The translations under genes were made by a program, and so were the position numbers. This document shows positions 24,549-36,302 of a stretch of 64,000 nucleotides of DNA, in pieces; the first letter of the stretch is position 1; each line of letters begins with the position of its first letter. The stretch comes from Alisma plantago-aquatica (taxonomy: Eukaryota > Streptophyta > Magnoliopsida > Alismatales > Alismataceae): assembly GCA_963693085.1 (NCBI GenBank), contig OY856411.1:71592001-71656000 (forward strand). The letters run 5' to 3'. The notes below the pieces were generated by a model. The model was given only the letters and a program-made list of their open reading frames with translations. It searched no databases and was not told the DNA's origin.

Positions 24549-24700
24549 AAACCCTAGTTGAGGGTGTATCCTTATGAAACCCTAGTTGAGGGTGTATCCA
24601 TGTGAAACCCTAACTGAGGGTGTATCCATGTGAAACCCTAGTTGAGGGTGTATCCATGTGAAACCCTAATTGAGGGTGATTTCATGAGAAACCCTAATTG
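24549..24700 (+). repeat. 28-base tandem repeat, element 1 3' LTR
   Basis: Five units matching the 5' LTR array at 16794. Confidence 0.85.
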
Positions 24701-24879
24701 GGAATGATTAGCAAACCTTGAATATGGGAAACGTGATATGAAACCCTAATGAAGGGTGATGCTATATGTAATCCCTATTCTAAAGAAGGGAGATGGTATG
24801 TGAAACCCTAATCCCTAATGAAAGAATAGAATTCATACTTGAATATGATTCATGAGGGGAACTTATGTAGCACGACCGT

Positions 24880-24966
24880 GGTAGCTTCACTTTGCACGAC
24901 CGTGCAAGGTAGCACGGCCGTGGTGGCTTCCCTTCGCACGACCGTTCTTGGTTGCACGGCCGTGGT
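24880..24966 (+). repeat. GCACGACCGTG cluster, element 1 3' LTR
   Basis: Counterpart of the cluster at 17114, with several C/T and G/A differences between the two copies. Confidence 0.8.
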
Positions 24967-27392
24967 GCTCTATGCTTGATTTAGAGGTGATTTGAAAGTG
25001 ACCTCATATGATCGTATACCTTGTGATTATAATCATTTAGTGATACATCAAGATACGATAGTTATCACATTCAGCATTTCAAGGTTTATATGCCTTGATG
25101 TACTTCAAATCCAATATAATTGGGTAAGAAACATATGAAGTGTGTTATGAAACTATTACAATAAAATGTAATGAGTTGTTACACCTTGATGAGTGTTAAT
25201 TAATGTACCTTGAGAATGGGGTTAAGCCCAAATGATGTGTATGATATAATCATACCATGATAAGGATGAGAAATGAACTCATACCTTGAATTGATGATCA
25301 TTAATGCTATATGATGAAAGTAATGTTCTAGAATAATCATATATGATATCCTTAAATGCCCCAGAGGTATGGAATAATGTATTAAGGGTTGGACAGATAA
25401 TGAGATCATGAACTCTTTATTAATGAGAAATGGGGAACCCTAACCCTAATTTGGGTAAAGGGAATGAAAAGCCCTATTTGATAGTAAACCCTAATTCCTG
25501 GTAGAGGAATAATGGTGTTGCTATCACGTCATATGATGTGATGAATATCTTGTATGACTGTTATCATGCCTAATAACCATACAGATATTATGAGATGATG
25601 TATATAGCTAGTGTGAGCTGTGACATTTATATAATAAATGTTGATTGGCATTATGTGCCTTAATGTTGTTGTTGCTTAGTAAAAGAAGCAATATGTATGG
25701 ACTTTTATGAGTCACATGAGTAAGTTGTTACCCAGTGAGAGGTGACAAGATATTTCATGGCCTTGTGAGCCAGGTGTGATGCTTGTGTAACAAGTATCAT
25801 GAATGCCTTGGTCAGATGACCTGAAGGTGATAGTTACCTGAAAAAGGTATAATAATGCTCAATGATGAGTTAAGGGTTTGAATACCCAGAACCATATGAT
25901 TATGGTGATGAGAAAGTGAAGGGATGATAATTCCCAATATTGAAATGAGGGACTGAGTTCCCAGGGTCTTTGAAAGACTGATAAATATCTGATAAAAGTA
26001 GTACATGTCTCTTTATAACATTGTTGTAATAAGTTATGTTTGAGAACTTGGCTGATGCTAAAAGAATATGAGAATGTACTTAATAAATCAAGTGAAATCT
26101 ATTCATGTAGTGCTCTGACCATAGATCCATCATCGTCAGGATTAGGTGATGGTGAAACGGGTGCCCGCGACAAAACCCGGAGCACATATTTTGAATATGT
26201 GGGGGTAAATGGGCGAAAATATCCTTACGTCCTCTTGAAGAGATTGATGGAAGGTAAACAAGAAACCTCTCAATCCTTCATGAATATGTCGGGATGGATG
26301 TATCATGAATGTCCCAATTATACTTAATGTCGGATCGAGGAGATAAACAAGAAATTTCTCGATTGGCGATGAGAGTGCAATTGACACTGTAACTCTGTAG
26401 CGAAGGTGCCAGAATACCCTGGCTAGCTAGTTAGCAGAGACACGAGATGTCCTACATGTGGTCTCGTACTGATCGAGACAGATGAGGTCATAAGAATCCG
26501 GCTCTTTTGATGACCTATGTATGGTACCGAGGCGATTTTGTAATGGTCGGTTGGAGTATGAGCGGTATATCTCATCTCCTCAGAGCATAAGTGTGATTGT
26601 AAAATGTAATCATCCGTATAGCATGTTTGCTTAAGGATTGAATACGGAGATTCATTGGCTGATGTTGCATTTCTTTATGCATTCCTTAGTAGATAAATGT
26701 TAATTATGTTTCTTTATATTCTCTGCAAAGTAGACAGATGAATTACTTATCTACCATGGGTAGATGCAATGACCTCCTTGAGAATGGAGATTATCTTATT
26801 CTCTTCTATGATGAATAATTCTGCCTGATAATGTAAAAGTATCCCTACTCAGTTTTAATTTGATAAACTGCAATAACAATGTTTTTGGCGGAGAGTTACA
26901 TCTCTCGCTGGGGAAATTTTCAATTGTCTCACCCCCGTGGGAAACATTTTCAGGTATGCATGGAAGGCAGAGCAGAAACCCTAGAACAGGGAAAGAGCAG
27001 CAGCAACAACAGGGACAATAATAAAATCTCAGGTGGAAATAATGTCTGTCTAGTCATATAGATAGTAGTCTTATGTGTCGTCTCTGTACTCTCAGGTCCT
27101 CGGAGTTTTAAATGTATCAATATGAGTTTTGGCTTGGTGCCTCGAAGTTTTTATATTGTCTGTGTATATTTGTTAACAGGGCAGTCAATGTTGTAATCCT
27201 TGAAAAGGAATGGTACAGGTTGTGTACTTGTGAACCAGGATGAATTTGGAATACCTTAGTTCATGGTTAAAGAGTTTTCCTATGAATGGATCTCTTTGCA
27301 AAAAGTTTTAAATTTTCAATGATTTTCAATAATCCGCTGCAAATAATTCACTTCCGCATTAGTTAATCCTGTTTTCGCGAGACAGTCATTTC

Positions 27393-27397
27393 AGATA
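27393..27397. repeat. Target-site duplication GATAG, right copy
   Basis: GATAG directly after the 3' LTR of element 1; the copia leader resumes with GATTAGTTTTAG as in unit B. Confidence 0.93.
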
Positions 27398-28250
27398 GGA
27401 TTAGTTTTAGTATTTGTAAACTTGATGTAAGGAGACCACTTGAAGTTCCAACCTCACGAAGCATCCATGAAGTTGTTCATTGTAATGTTGATCATTACAT
27501 GCTTACAGGTTGATTCACATGTGTTGCATGAGATGCATAAGACCATAGGTGGACCGTAATCCTTTGTTGCTCCAAAGGATTACAATAGTATGGCCATAAC
27601 CGATGTATTTGTGTTTGTGATTGCATGTCTATCATTTGTGGTTGTGGATATAGTAGTATATGATACGTACTATAAGTATGTGGTGTTTGGATATGTATAT
27701 GTATTAATAAAACCCCTCAATTAATAATATGAAGTTTTAGTTGCCTTCCATAAAGCAACACACATGAAAAGCTTGATCGACTATGTGTGGGCACGCCTCT
27801 ACGTGGTACACTATCTATCTCGTGGAAGTGTGATGGTGGGTGTGTAGGTCTGCCTCCGCAGGGTGCACACTCATCGTGTTGGCTTATGGGTTGGACTTAA
27901 CTGGGGAACCTTGATAGGATCAAGTACCTAGATGCACACATATGCATCATGGCAAGGAGTTGTGCATGATCATATATCCAAGAGTTTCATATGATGCAAT
28001 TGGCAAAAGTTGCCTACCTTAGTATTTGGTCTTTGACGCCGGTGTTGGCTGGGCATTGATCCAATTATTTTGGATCTTGGCTCACTAGAAGGTTGTGCAT
28101 TGCAATCTTCCGAGTTGATAGTGAGGGTTATCAATTTGAATAAAATAGTGGGAGCATAATTAATTAAAGGCCTAATTAATCTCGTTTATAAAATCTTTAC
28201 AAGTCAAAATGTTTTGGACTAAATGCAAATTTTTCTTTTGTAGCAATCAA
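27398..28250 (+). other. Copia unit A leader, right part
   Basis: Non-coding leader continuing from 13567, closely matching 34682-35534 of unit B. Just before the gag ATG it has a branch-like GGACTAAAT, a T-rich tract and TTTTGTAG (to 28243), which looks like a splice acceptor. Confidence 0.7.
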
Positions 28251-29018
28251 ATGGAAAACAACACTCACACGTTCTCATTGCGATCGGTCCTTGAGAAGGA
28301 CAAACTCACTGGAACAAACTTTCAAAACTGGTTTAGGATGCTGAGAATTGTTCTCACACATGAGTGTAAGCTCTATGTCCTTGAAACACCAGAGCCAGAG
28401 GAGCCCGCCGTAAATGCACCCAAGGCTGAAAAGGATGCTTACAAGAAGCACCTTGATGATGCCGTGGATGTCAAGTGCCTGATGTTGTACTCAATGAACT
28501 ATGAGTTGCAAGAGCAACATGAGAACATGAATGTCATGGAGATGGTAACACATCTCAAGAACACATATCAACATCAAGCAAGACAGGAGAGATATGATGT
28601 CTCAAAGGCTTTGTTCAAAAGCAAGATGAAAGAGGGAGACTCAGTTGGCACCCATATACTCACCTTGATTGGGTACGTGGAAAGCCTATCCAAGCTGGGA
28701 TTTCCCCTAGGTCAAGAGTTGGCCACTGATGTGATTCTACAATCGTTGCCTGGATCATATAGTCATTTTGTCATGAACTACAACATGAACAATTTTGACA
28801 AGCCGTTGTCAGAATTGTTGGGCATGTTGAGGACAGCTGAAGCACAAATGAACAAAGACAAGCCCAAGTCTGTGATGGTGATCAACAAGGCAAAGGGAAA
28901 GTCAAAAGGCAAAGGCAAGGCTAAGAAAAGTTCTAAAGCCGTGCAGAAGCCAAAGTCATCTGCGCTCGAAGCTAAAGGTGGGATCTCCAAAGAAGGCAGT
29001 TGTCACCATTGTCACTAG
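28251..29018 (+). pseudogene. gag: Copia gag, unit A
   Basis: Capsid/nucleocapsid protein of an Angela-like copia element. The ATG is the one after the splice-acceptor-like TTTTGTAG. Visible parts: SVLEKDKLTGTNFQNWFR near the N-terminus, the gag core (LATDVILQSLPGSY), a Lys-rich linker (KAKGKSKGKGKAKK), and the first half of a CCHC zinc knuckle. The frame ends at TAG 29016-29018 inside the knuckle, yet the remaining His and Cys follow in the same frame. Unit B has the identical stop. If the codon were read as an amino acid, the knuckle would have the normal C-x2-C-x4-H-x4-C spacing. Confidence 0.88.
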
Positions 29019-32000
29019 CCTAGACATTGGAAAAGAAATTGTCCTCTCTACCTGGAGGAACTGAGGAAGAAGAAGCAGGGGATAGAGATCTCCACTTCAG
29101 GTATATACATTATTGAGATAAATTTAAATACTTATTCATCATGGGTACTGGATACCGGATGTGGATCTCACATATGTTCTAATATACAGGATCTGATAAG
29201 AAGTAAGCCTTTACGAAAGGGCCAAGTTGAGTTGTGGGTTGCTAATGGAGCAAGAGTTGCTTCCACCGCAGTTGGAGTTATTAGTTTATCTTTGCCTATG
29301 GGCCTTGTAATAGAATTAGTGAATTGCTATTATGTACATGCCATTAATAGAAATATTATTTCTGTATCTTGTATGGACAAGTGTGGATTTGAATTTCACA
29401 TTAAGAATGGAATTATTTCTATATCTAAAGATGAGATCTTTTATGGCAATGCCCCTATGTCTTATGGTATCTACTTGTTAGAACTTGAGACTAGCGTATA
29501 CAACGTAAATACTAAAAGGTTAAAACTTGACAACTCAAACAAAACATTCTTATGGCATTGCCGTCTTGGGCACATAAACGAGAAGCACATATCTAGACTC
29601 CATAAGGATGGTTATCTAGACTCTTTTGATTTTGAATCATTAGAGACATGTGAGGCATGTTTATTAGGGAAGATGACCAAGACTCCTTTCACTGGACATA
29701 GTGAGAGAGCCAGTGATCTGCTAGGGCTCATACATACTGATGTATGTGGACCTTTTAGATCAAATGCTAGAGGAGGCTATCAATACTTCATTACCTTCAC
29801 TGATGACCTCAGTAGGCATGGCTATGTATATCTTATGAAACACAAGTCAGAAACTCTTGAAATGTTCAAGACTTTCATGAATGAAGTAGAGAAGCAACTT
29901 GGTAAGAGTATTAAAGCATTCCGTTCAGATCGAGGTGGCGAATACTTAAGCCAAGAGTTTGAGGACCTTCTGAAAGACTGTGGTATTGTACCACAATAGA
30001 CTCCACCTGGTACACCACAACTTAATGGTGTGTCAAAAAGAAGGAATCATACATTATTAGACATGGTACGATCAATGATGAGTTCAGCCGAACTTTCAAT
30101 ATCGTTCTGGGGATATGCTCTTGAAACTGCAGCATTTACACTTAACCGCGTACCTTCCAAATCGGTTCAAAGACACCATATGAGATATGGAATGGGAATC
30201 GACCCAATTTGTCTATGTTAAAGATTTGGGGATGTGAAGCTTATGTTAGGAAACAATTTCCTGAAAAGCTTGGACCCAAATCGGAAAAATGCTATTTTGT
30301 TGGATACCCCAAGGAAACTCGGGGATACTACTTCTACACACAACTGACAACAAAGTGTTTGTTGCTAGGGCTGCTGTATTTCTTGAAAAGGAATTTATTT
30401 CCAAAGGAATTAGTGGTATAAATGTAGAGCTCGAAGAAGTTTGAGACCAACAAGAAAGCAGAGAACCTGAGGAGGTACATAAGGAACATGAAGACTCACA
30501 AGTTGTTGTGGAATTTCAAGTTCCAAATGTAACACAGGAACCTCATAGGTCTAGTAGGACACGACTTGAGCCTGAGAGATTTGGATTTCTCGTGACTCAA
30601 TACAGTGACGAATTGGGCATAGGAGATGAGCCAACTTCCTATCTAGAAGCTACTAAGGGACCAGAATATGAGAAATGGCTCGAAGCCATGAGATCTGAGA
30701 TGGAATCCATGTACACCAACAAGGTATGGACATTAGTGGATCCACCCGAAGGGGTAAGACCCATAGGGTGCAAGTGGGTCTTCAAAAAGAAGATTGACAT
30801 GGATGGAAATGTTCAAACCTATAAAGGTAGATTGGTTGTGAAAGGATTCCGTCAAATTCAAGGTGTTGATTATGACGAGACCTTCTCACCAGTTGCCATG
30901 GTTAAATCCATCAGGATCATGCTTGCCATTACAGCTTATCATGACTATGCGATTTGGCAGATGGATGTTAAAACAACATTCCTTAATGGGAATTTACTCG
31001 AGGATGTGTACATGACACAACCTGAGGGTTTTATCGATCCAAAGGAAGCCAATAAAGTCTGTAAGCTACAAAGGTCAATCTATGGATTGAAGCAAGCATC
31101 TCAGAGCTGGAATCTATGTTTTGATGTAGTAGTAAAAAAGTTTGGCTTTAGTCAAAATGAAGATGAACCTTGTGTTTACAAAAGGGTTAGTGGGAGCACA
31201 ATCGTATTTCTCATATTGTATGTGGATGACATACTATTGATGGGAAATGACATCCCTATTCTTCAGAAAGTAAAAGCTTGGCTAGGGAAGACCTTCTCTA
31301 TGAAGGATTTAGGTGAAGCATCCTATATACTAGGGATCAAGATCTATAGAGATAGATCTAGAAGGCTTCTAGGCCTAAGCCAGAGTACATACATTGACAA
31401 GGTGCTAAAGAGGTTTAGCATGGAGGGTTCTAAGAGAGGTAACTTTCCCATGTCCCATGGGGTTACGATCTCTAAATCCCAATGTCCTAGTTCATGTGAT
31501 GAACGGGCACGCATGAGTAAGATTCCATATGCATCAACAATTGGATCTATCATATACGCGATGTTATGTACTCGTCCTGATGTGTCGTATGCATTGAGCA
31601 TGACGAGCCGGTATCAGTCATATCCAGGTGAATGTCACTGGACAGCCATGAAGAACATCCTAAAGTACTTGAGAAGGACTAAGGATCAATTCTTGGTATA
31701 CGATGGTGAGGAAGAGCTCGTGGTAAAGGGTTACATCGATGCTAGCTTCCAAATTGACAAAGATGACTACAGATCGCAGTCTGGATTTGTGTTTTGCCTG
31801 AACAATAGAGATGTGAGCTGGAAGAGTTCCAAGCAAGAGATAGTTGTGGATTCTACAACAGAGGCGGAATATATTACCGCATCTAATGCTGCAAAGGAAG
31901 CTGTGTGGATCAAGAAGTTCATTTCTGAACTTGGAGTGGTTCCAAGCGTTGGTGATGCAATTGAGTTGTTTTGCGACAACAATAGAGCAATTGTACAGGC

Positions 32001-32208
32001 TAAAGAACCAAGATCGCACCAACGTTCCAAACATATTCTACGGCAGTTCCATCTCATACGAGAGATCGTACAACGAGGGGATGTGAAGATTTGTAGAGTA
32101 CCTACATAAAGCAATGTGGCTGACCCGCTCACAAAAGCACTTTCACAACAGAAACATGACGGGCATGTTCGATCACTTAGATTGAGATTCATGAGTGATT
32201 GGGTCTAA
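29019..32208 (+). pseudogene. pol: Copia pol, unit A (broken)
   Basis: In frame with gag. Domains in order: second half of the zinc knuckle; protease with the DTG active site (about 29149); integrase with HHCC zinc finger and DDE core including the Glu of the SDRGGEYL segment (about 29926-29949); RT with YVDD (about 31218-31229) and QMDVKTTFLNG; RNase H (DASF and TEAEY segments); and the terminal ADPLTKALSQ block ending at TAA 32206-32208. Breaks private to this copy: TAG at 29998, single-base deletions near 30170 and 30338, TGA near 30441 and TAA at 32107. The RT-RNase H frame 30508-32109 is otherwise open. Not functional. Confidence 0.88.
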
Positions 32209-33364
32209 GTGCAAGTGGGAATCTGTTGGTATGTATGCCCATAGAGACTATCATTCGATGATTGTAATGGGATACTATGTAAACGATTTGTAATACTACA
32301 TTGATCATATCAATAAAGGCAAGTTTCCAATCTATATGTTTGTGTTTTATATTGTGAGATGACCATAAAACTTATAGATGTCTATAGAATAATATACTCA
32401 ATGACATATGTCTTCGGGTTGATGACCTGAACAGTGAGATCATATGTATGTTAAGAGTATGTATTCTTGTTTTGTCCCTAATCGGTTGTTATTGTGGAAA
32501 TATCCATAGACACCAATAACACATAAGATTAGAATGTATGTTGGTTGGTGGAAGAATCTAATTATCCATGATATAGAGATATCAAACCAAATACATAGAT
32601 ACTTGTTAGAGAATAGTGTATCGGATAGACCCACCTTGAGAGTGACACATGGATACCATGATTGGTAGTTAGAGTCACATCTCATAATGATGGCGGTGAT
32701 TGTAGTTCTTAGACCTGAAGTCACTACACTTATCACATGTCGTTCGGTGTATTTTGACATCATCCACTGTGGTCTTGAATAAGGATAGCCATAAAGATGG
32801 TTCTTGGGTGCACTGTGACACATGGGGATGACTGTGAGTGATGTAGATGGAATTTGTCCTTCCTACGGGAGTTTGATATTCCAGCCACTTGATAAGAGAG
32901 ACTGAGAAATGCATGGCCATGCTGATGTGAGTCAATATGTGATATTGAGCTTACATATATCTCAGACAGTCTGCTCTAGTTCAAGGAACATGGATTGAAC
33001 ATTGAAGAGGATAATAGTTCCATGACTCGAGTTCAATCAGAATATCAGCGATAAGGGAACTATACAATCACTGTAACACCAGTCATGAATGATAGATTAA
33101 GTTGTTCTCCAACTTCTCCAATTACTTGGGTGGCAATGAAGTCTTGCTAGATACCAATCATTGCTTGTGAAATCATAATATGATTATGGATATCACTGCC
33201 AACGTAATTTGGAGCCTATCGGGTCACACACATAGGATGTGTTGGAATAGGAGTATAATCGTGGATTTGATTGGAATTACTCCGAATCACATTGATTACT
33301 AAAATGTTTATGTAATGGATTAGAATAATATTGGAGTGACTGACTCTAAGTGCAAGTGGGAGTC
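32209..33364 (+). other. Copia unit A 3' tail with relict LTR start
   Basis: Non-coding, 1.16 kb. At its left end GCAAGTGGGAATC is followed by TGTTGGTATG...ATGCCCATAGAG (32224), repeating the purine tract and LTR start found at the true LTR boundary (33352-33400). An AATAAA lies near 32311. From 32224 to the end of LTR 2 is about 1.85 kb, close to the LTR length of BARE-type elements as I recall it, so the tail may be a former part of the LTR. Confidence 0.6.
33354..33364 (+). other. Polypurine tract before copia LTR 2
   Basis: AAGTGGGAGTC directly before TGTTGG; the equivalent in unit B (60559-60569) reads TAGTGGGAGTC. Confidence 0.6.
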
Positions 33365-34074
33365 TGTTGGTATATGTATGCCCATAGAGACATCCCAAGC
33401 AATTGCATGGAGACAGATATTAATTAATCAATTAATGTGATTATTTGGTTAATTAATGAATTCCATAATATTCTAATTAATCCACGAGCATTTTAATTAA
33501 CACAACATTTCTGTTTACCGATGGGTTTAGGAAACTCTACTTCCCTTCGTATCATATTTAAAGGAGGATTGACGGCCGATATCTATATAAGATATCGAGA
33601 GACGCTTTTAGTTTATGCTCACGCACGAAAACCCTAGCCGTCACCGTCCTTAGGAGCGAAAGGAGAGCAACGCGCCGCTAGCACGCCTCCGTAGAGACAC
33701 GACTCCTTTCCATCGGCTTGGGAAGCATGACGTGGAGTTTCGTCCATCTGCGTGGACGAAGTAGAGACGCAAACGCCTTGACGCCTGCGTTCGGAGGACG
33801 TCGATGACCACCTATACACGCTACGAGCGGCGGACATCACTGCCGCAAAGGAGCGCCGTCGGATCAACCTGCGACAGTGAACGAGAGAGAAGTTCCATCC
33901 GTGTAGACAAGCAGCGTTGCACCGTCGTGCAGTGGGACATCGCCGGACTTGCTCTGTGATAAGGTATATCGTGTAAACACTCCTTCTAAATATGTTGTTG
34001 TCGATGAGATCCTGTTTCGGGTTGCGTGGATTTTATTGCTTCCTCCGTGCATGTTTTCTCCACAAAACCCAATA
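33365..34074 (+). mobile_element. Copia LTR 2 (middle)
   Basis: 710 bases from TGTTGG to ACCCAATA, followed by a primer site, so it ends unit A and begins unit B. It carries about two dozen private changes, mostly C to T or G to A, which fits methylation-driven decay. Confidence 0.9.
33578..33596 (+). promoter_or_regulatory. Copia LTR 2 TATA box inside inverted repeat
   Basis: GATATC-TATATAA-GATATC, identical to LTR 1 and LTR 3. Confidence 0.65.
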
Positions 34075-34075
34075 G

Positions 34076-34087
34076 TGGTATCAGAGC
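34076..34087 (+). other. Primer-binding site, copia unit B
   Basis: TGGTATCAGAGC, perfect tRNA-iMet match, one base after LTR 2. Confidence 0.93.
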
Positions 34088-35534
34088 AGCGTCGATCTAC
34101 AGCGTATTTGGATTCGTTTCGATATGATCGAATCACTGTATACTATTTTTATGTTGCATACGATGCGAATTAAATCTGCTAATGTGCAAATCTAAACCTA
34201 ATTCCACGTACGCCGTAGGCTTCTGTTTTTGACGTTTTGGATGGGGTCGACTATGGAAAATATTAATTTTCCTAAGTGCACGGAAGTAAAATTCTGTAGA
34301 CCTTTTAATGGGGCGCTACCCCTGTATACCCCGCATAGTCTGTGTGGGAGTCAAAAATTATTTAATGGGGAATGTCCCACATTAAAAGTACTACAATTTT
34401 AATATGTATATACATATATGTAGACATACCTATAAAAGCATACACGTTGCCTTTAAAATTTATTTTATGTGGTGAGTGCATGCACGGTTATGGCCTAGTA
34501 TCCCCTGTTGTGAATGAATGTGGATGTCGATCTTGTAGATATGTTTGTTTGTGATGTATAATGGTTACATATGGATCCTTTGTATAAAGTATTCGGCTTG
34601 CATGTCGAGCCTCATCTCTTATTTCAAAGTGTAATTAATTCTTTCCTTTTATATTTGTACTCATATGATGTAATAGAGATATGATTAGTTTTAGTATTTG
34701 TAAACTTCATGTAAGGAGGTCACTTGAAGTTCCAACCTCACGAAGCATCCATGAAGTTGTTCATTGTAATGTTGATCATTACATGCTTACAGGTTGATTC
34801 ACAGGTATTGCATGAGATGCATAAGACCACAGGTGGACCGTAGTCCTTTGTTGCTCCAAAGGATTACAATAGTATGGCCATAACCGATGTATTTGTGTTT
34901 GTGATTGCATGTCTATCATTTGTGGTTGTGGATATAGTAGTATATGATACGTACTATAAGTATGTGGTGTTTGGATATGTATATGTATTAATAAAACCCC
35001 TCAATTAATAATATTAAGTTTTAGTTGCCTTCCATAAAGCAACACACATGAAAAGCTTGATCGACTATGTGTGGGCACGCCTCTGCGTGGTACACTGTCT
35101 ATCTCATGGAAGTGTGATGGTGGGTGTGTGGGTCTGCCTCCGCAGGGTGCACACTCATCGTGTTGGCTTATGGGTTGGACTTAACTGGGGAACCTTGATA
35201 GGATCAAGTACCTAGAGGCACATAGATGCATCATGGCAAGGAGTTGTGCATGATCATATATCCAAGAGTTGCATATGATGCAATTGGCAAAAGTTGCCTA
35301 CCTTAGTATTTGGTCTTTGACGCCGACGTTGGCTGGGCATAGATCCAATTATTTTGGATCTTGGCTCACTAGAAGGTTGTGCGTTGCAATCTTCCGAGTT
35401 GATAGTGAGGGCTATCAATTTGAATAAAGTAGTGGGAGCGTAATTAATTAAAGGCCTAATTAATCTTGTTTATCAAATCTTTACAAGTCAAAATGTTTTG
35501 GACTAAATGCAAATTTTTCTTTTGTAGCAATCAA
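34088..35534 (+). other. Copia unit B leader, uninterrupted
   Basis: About 1.45 kb of non-coding leader. It contains the unoccupied version of the element 1 insertion site (34675-34687), the decayed hairpin at 34310-34322, and the same splice-acceptor-like TTTTGTAG just before gag. Confidence 0.8.
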
Positions 35535-36302
35535 ATGGCAAACAACACTCACACGTTCTCATTGCGATCGGTCCTTGAGAAGGACAAACTCACTGGAACC
35601 AACTTTCAAAACTGGTTTAGGACGCTGAGAATTGTTCTCACAAATGAGCGTAAGATCTATGTCCTTGAAACACCAGAGCCAGAGGAGCCCGCCATAAATG
35701 CACCCAAGGTTGAAAAGGATGCTTACAAGAAGCACCTTGATGATGCCGTGGATGTCAAGTGCCTGATGTTGTGCTCAATGAACTATGAGTTGCAAGAGAA
35801 ACATGAGAACATGAATGTCATGGAGATGGTAACACATCTCAAGAACATATATCAACATCAAGCAAGACAGGAGAGATATGATGTCTCAAAGGCTTTGTTC
35901 AAAAGCAAGATGAAAGAGGGAGACTCAGTTGGCACCCATATACTCACCTTGATTGGGTACGTGGAAAGCCTATCCAAGATGGGATTTCCCCTAGGTCAAG
36001 AGTTGGCCACTGATGTGATTCTACAATCGTTGCCTGGATCATATAGTCATTTTGTCATGAACTACAACATGACCAATTTTGACAAGCCGTTGTCAGAATT
36101 GTTGGGCATGTTGAGGACAGCTGAAGCACAAATGAACAAAGACAAGCCCAAGTCTGTGATGGTGATCAGCAAGGCAAAGGGAAAGTCAAAAGGAAAAGGC
36201 AAGGCTAAGAAAAGTTCTAAAGCCGTGCAGAAGCCAAAGTCATCCGCGCTCAAAGCTAAAGGTGGGATCTCCAAAGAAGGCAGCTGTCACCATTGTCACT
36301 AG
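35535..36302 (+). pseudogene. gag: Copia gag, unit B
   Basis: Same protein as unit A with about 18 nucleotide differences over 770 bases and no private break. It also ends at TAG (36300-36302) inside the CCHC zinc knuckle, with identical flanking codons (CAC TAG CCT AGA), and the frame stays open beyond it for 372 bases into protease. Confidence 0.88.

Larger units (their letters stand above)
13573..27392 (+). mobile_element. Non-autonomous Ty3/gypsy-like element 1 with giant LTRs
   Basis: Complete element: 5' LTR 13573-19631 (6059 bases), internal 19632-21340 (1709 bases), 3' LTR 21341-27392 (6052 bases), with GATAG duplications. The termini are TGTAAC...TTTCA, and a perfect tRNA-Met primer site follows the 5' LTR. 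The end of the internal domain (GGGGACGAAATCC then TTAGGGG) resembles the end of the Tekay/Del gypsy internal region as I remember it. No gag or pol frame exists, so it would depend on proteins from a relative. The LTRs make up about 88% of its length. The two LTRs look about 97-98% identical by eye, so insertion is fairly recent and later than the copia element it interrupts. Confidence 0.9.
21341..27392 (+). mobile_element. Giant 3' LTR of element 1
   Basis: Same order of parts as the 5' LTR and nearly the same length (6052 against 6059). It ends in CAGTCATTTCA just before the GATAG duplication. Confidence 0.9.

Noticed and set aside
32224..34074. Alternative copia LTR of 1.85 kb with a truncated LTR 1
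   Set aside because: It would require the truncation of LTR 1 to fall exactly at the second LTR start and the AAGAA duplication to be chance. The 710-base LTR explains both.
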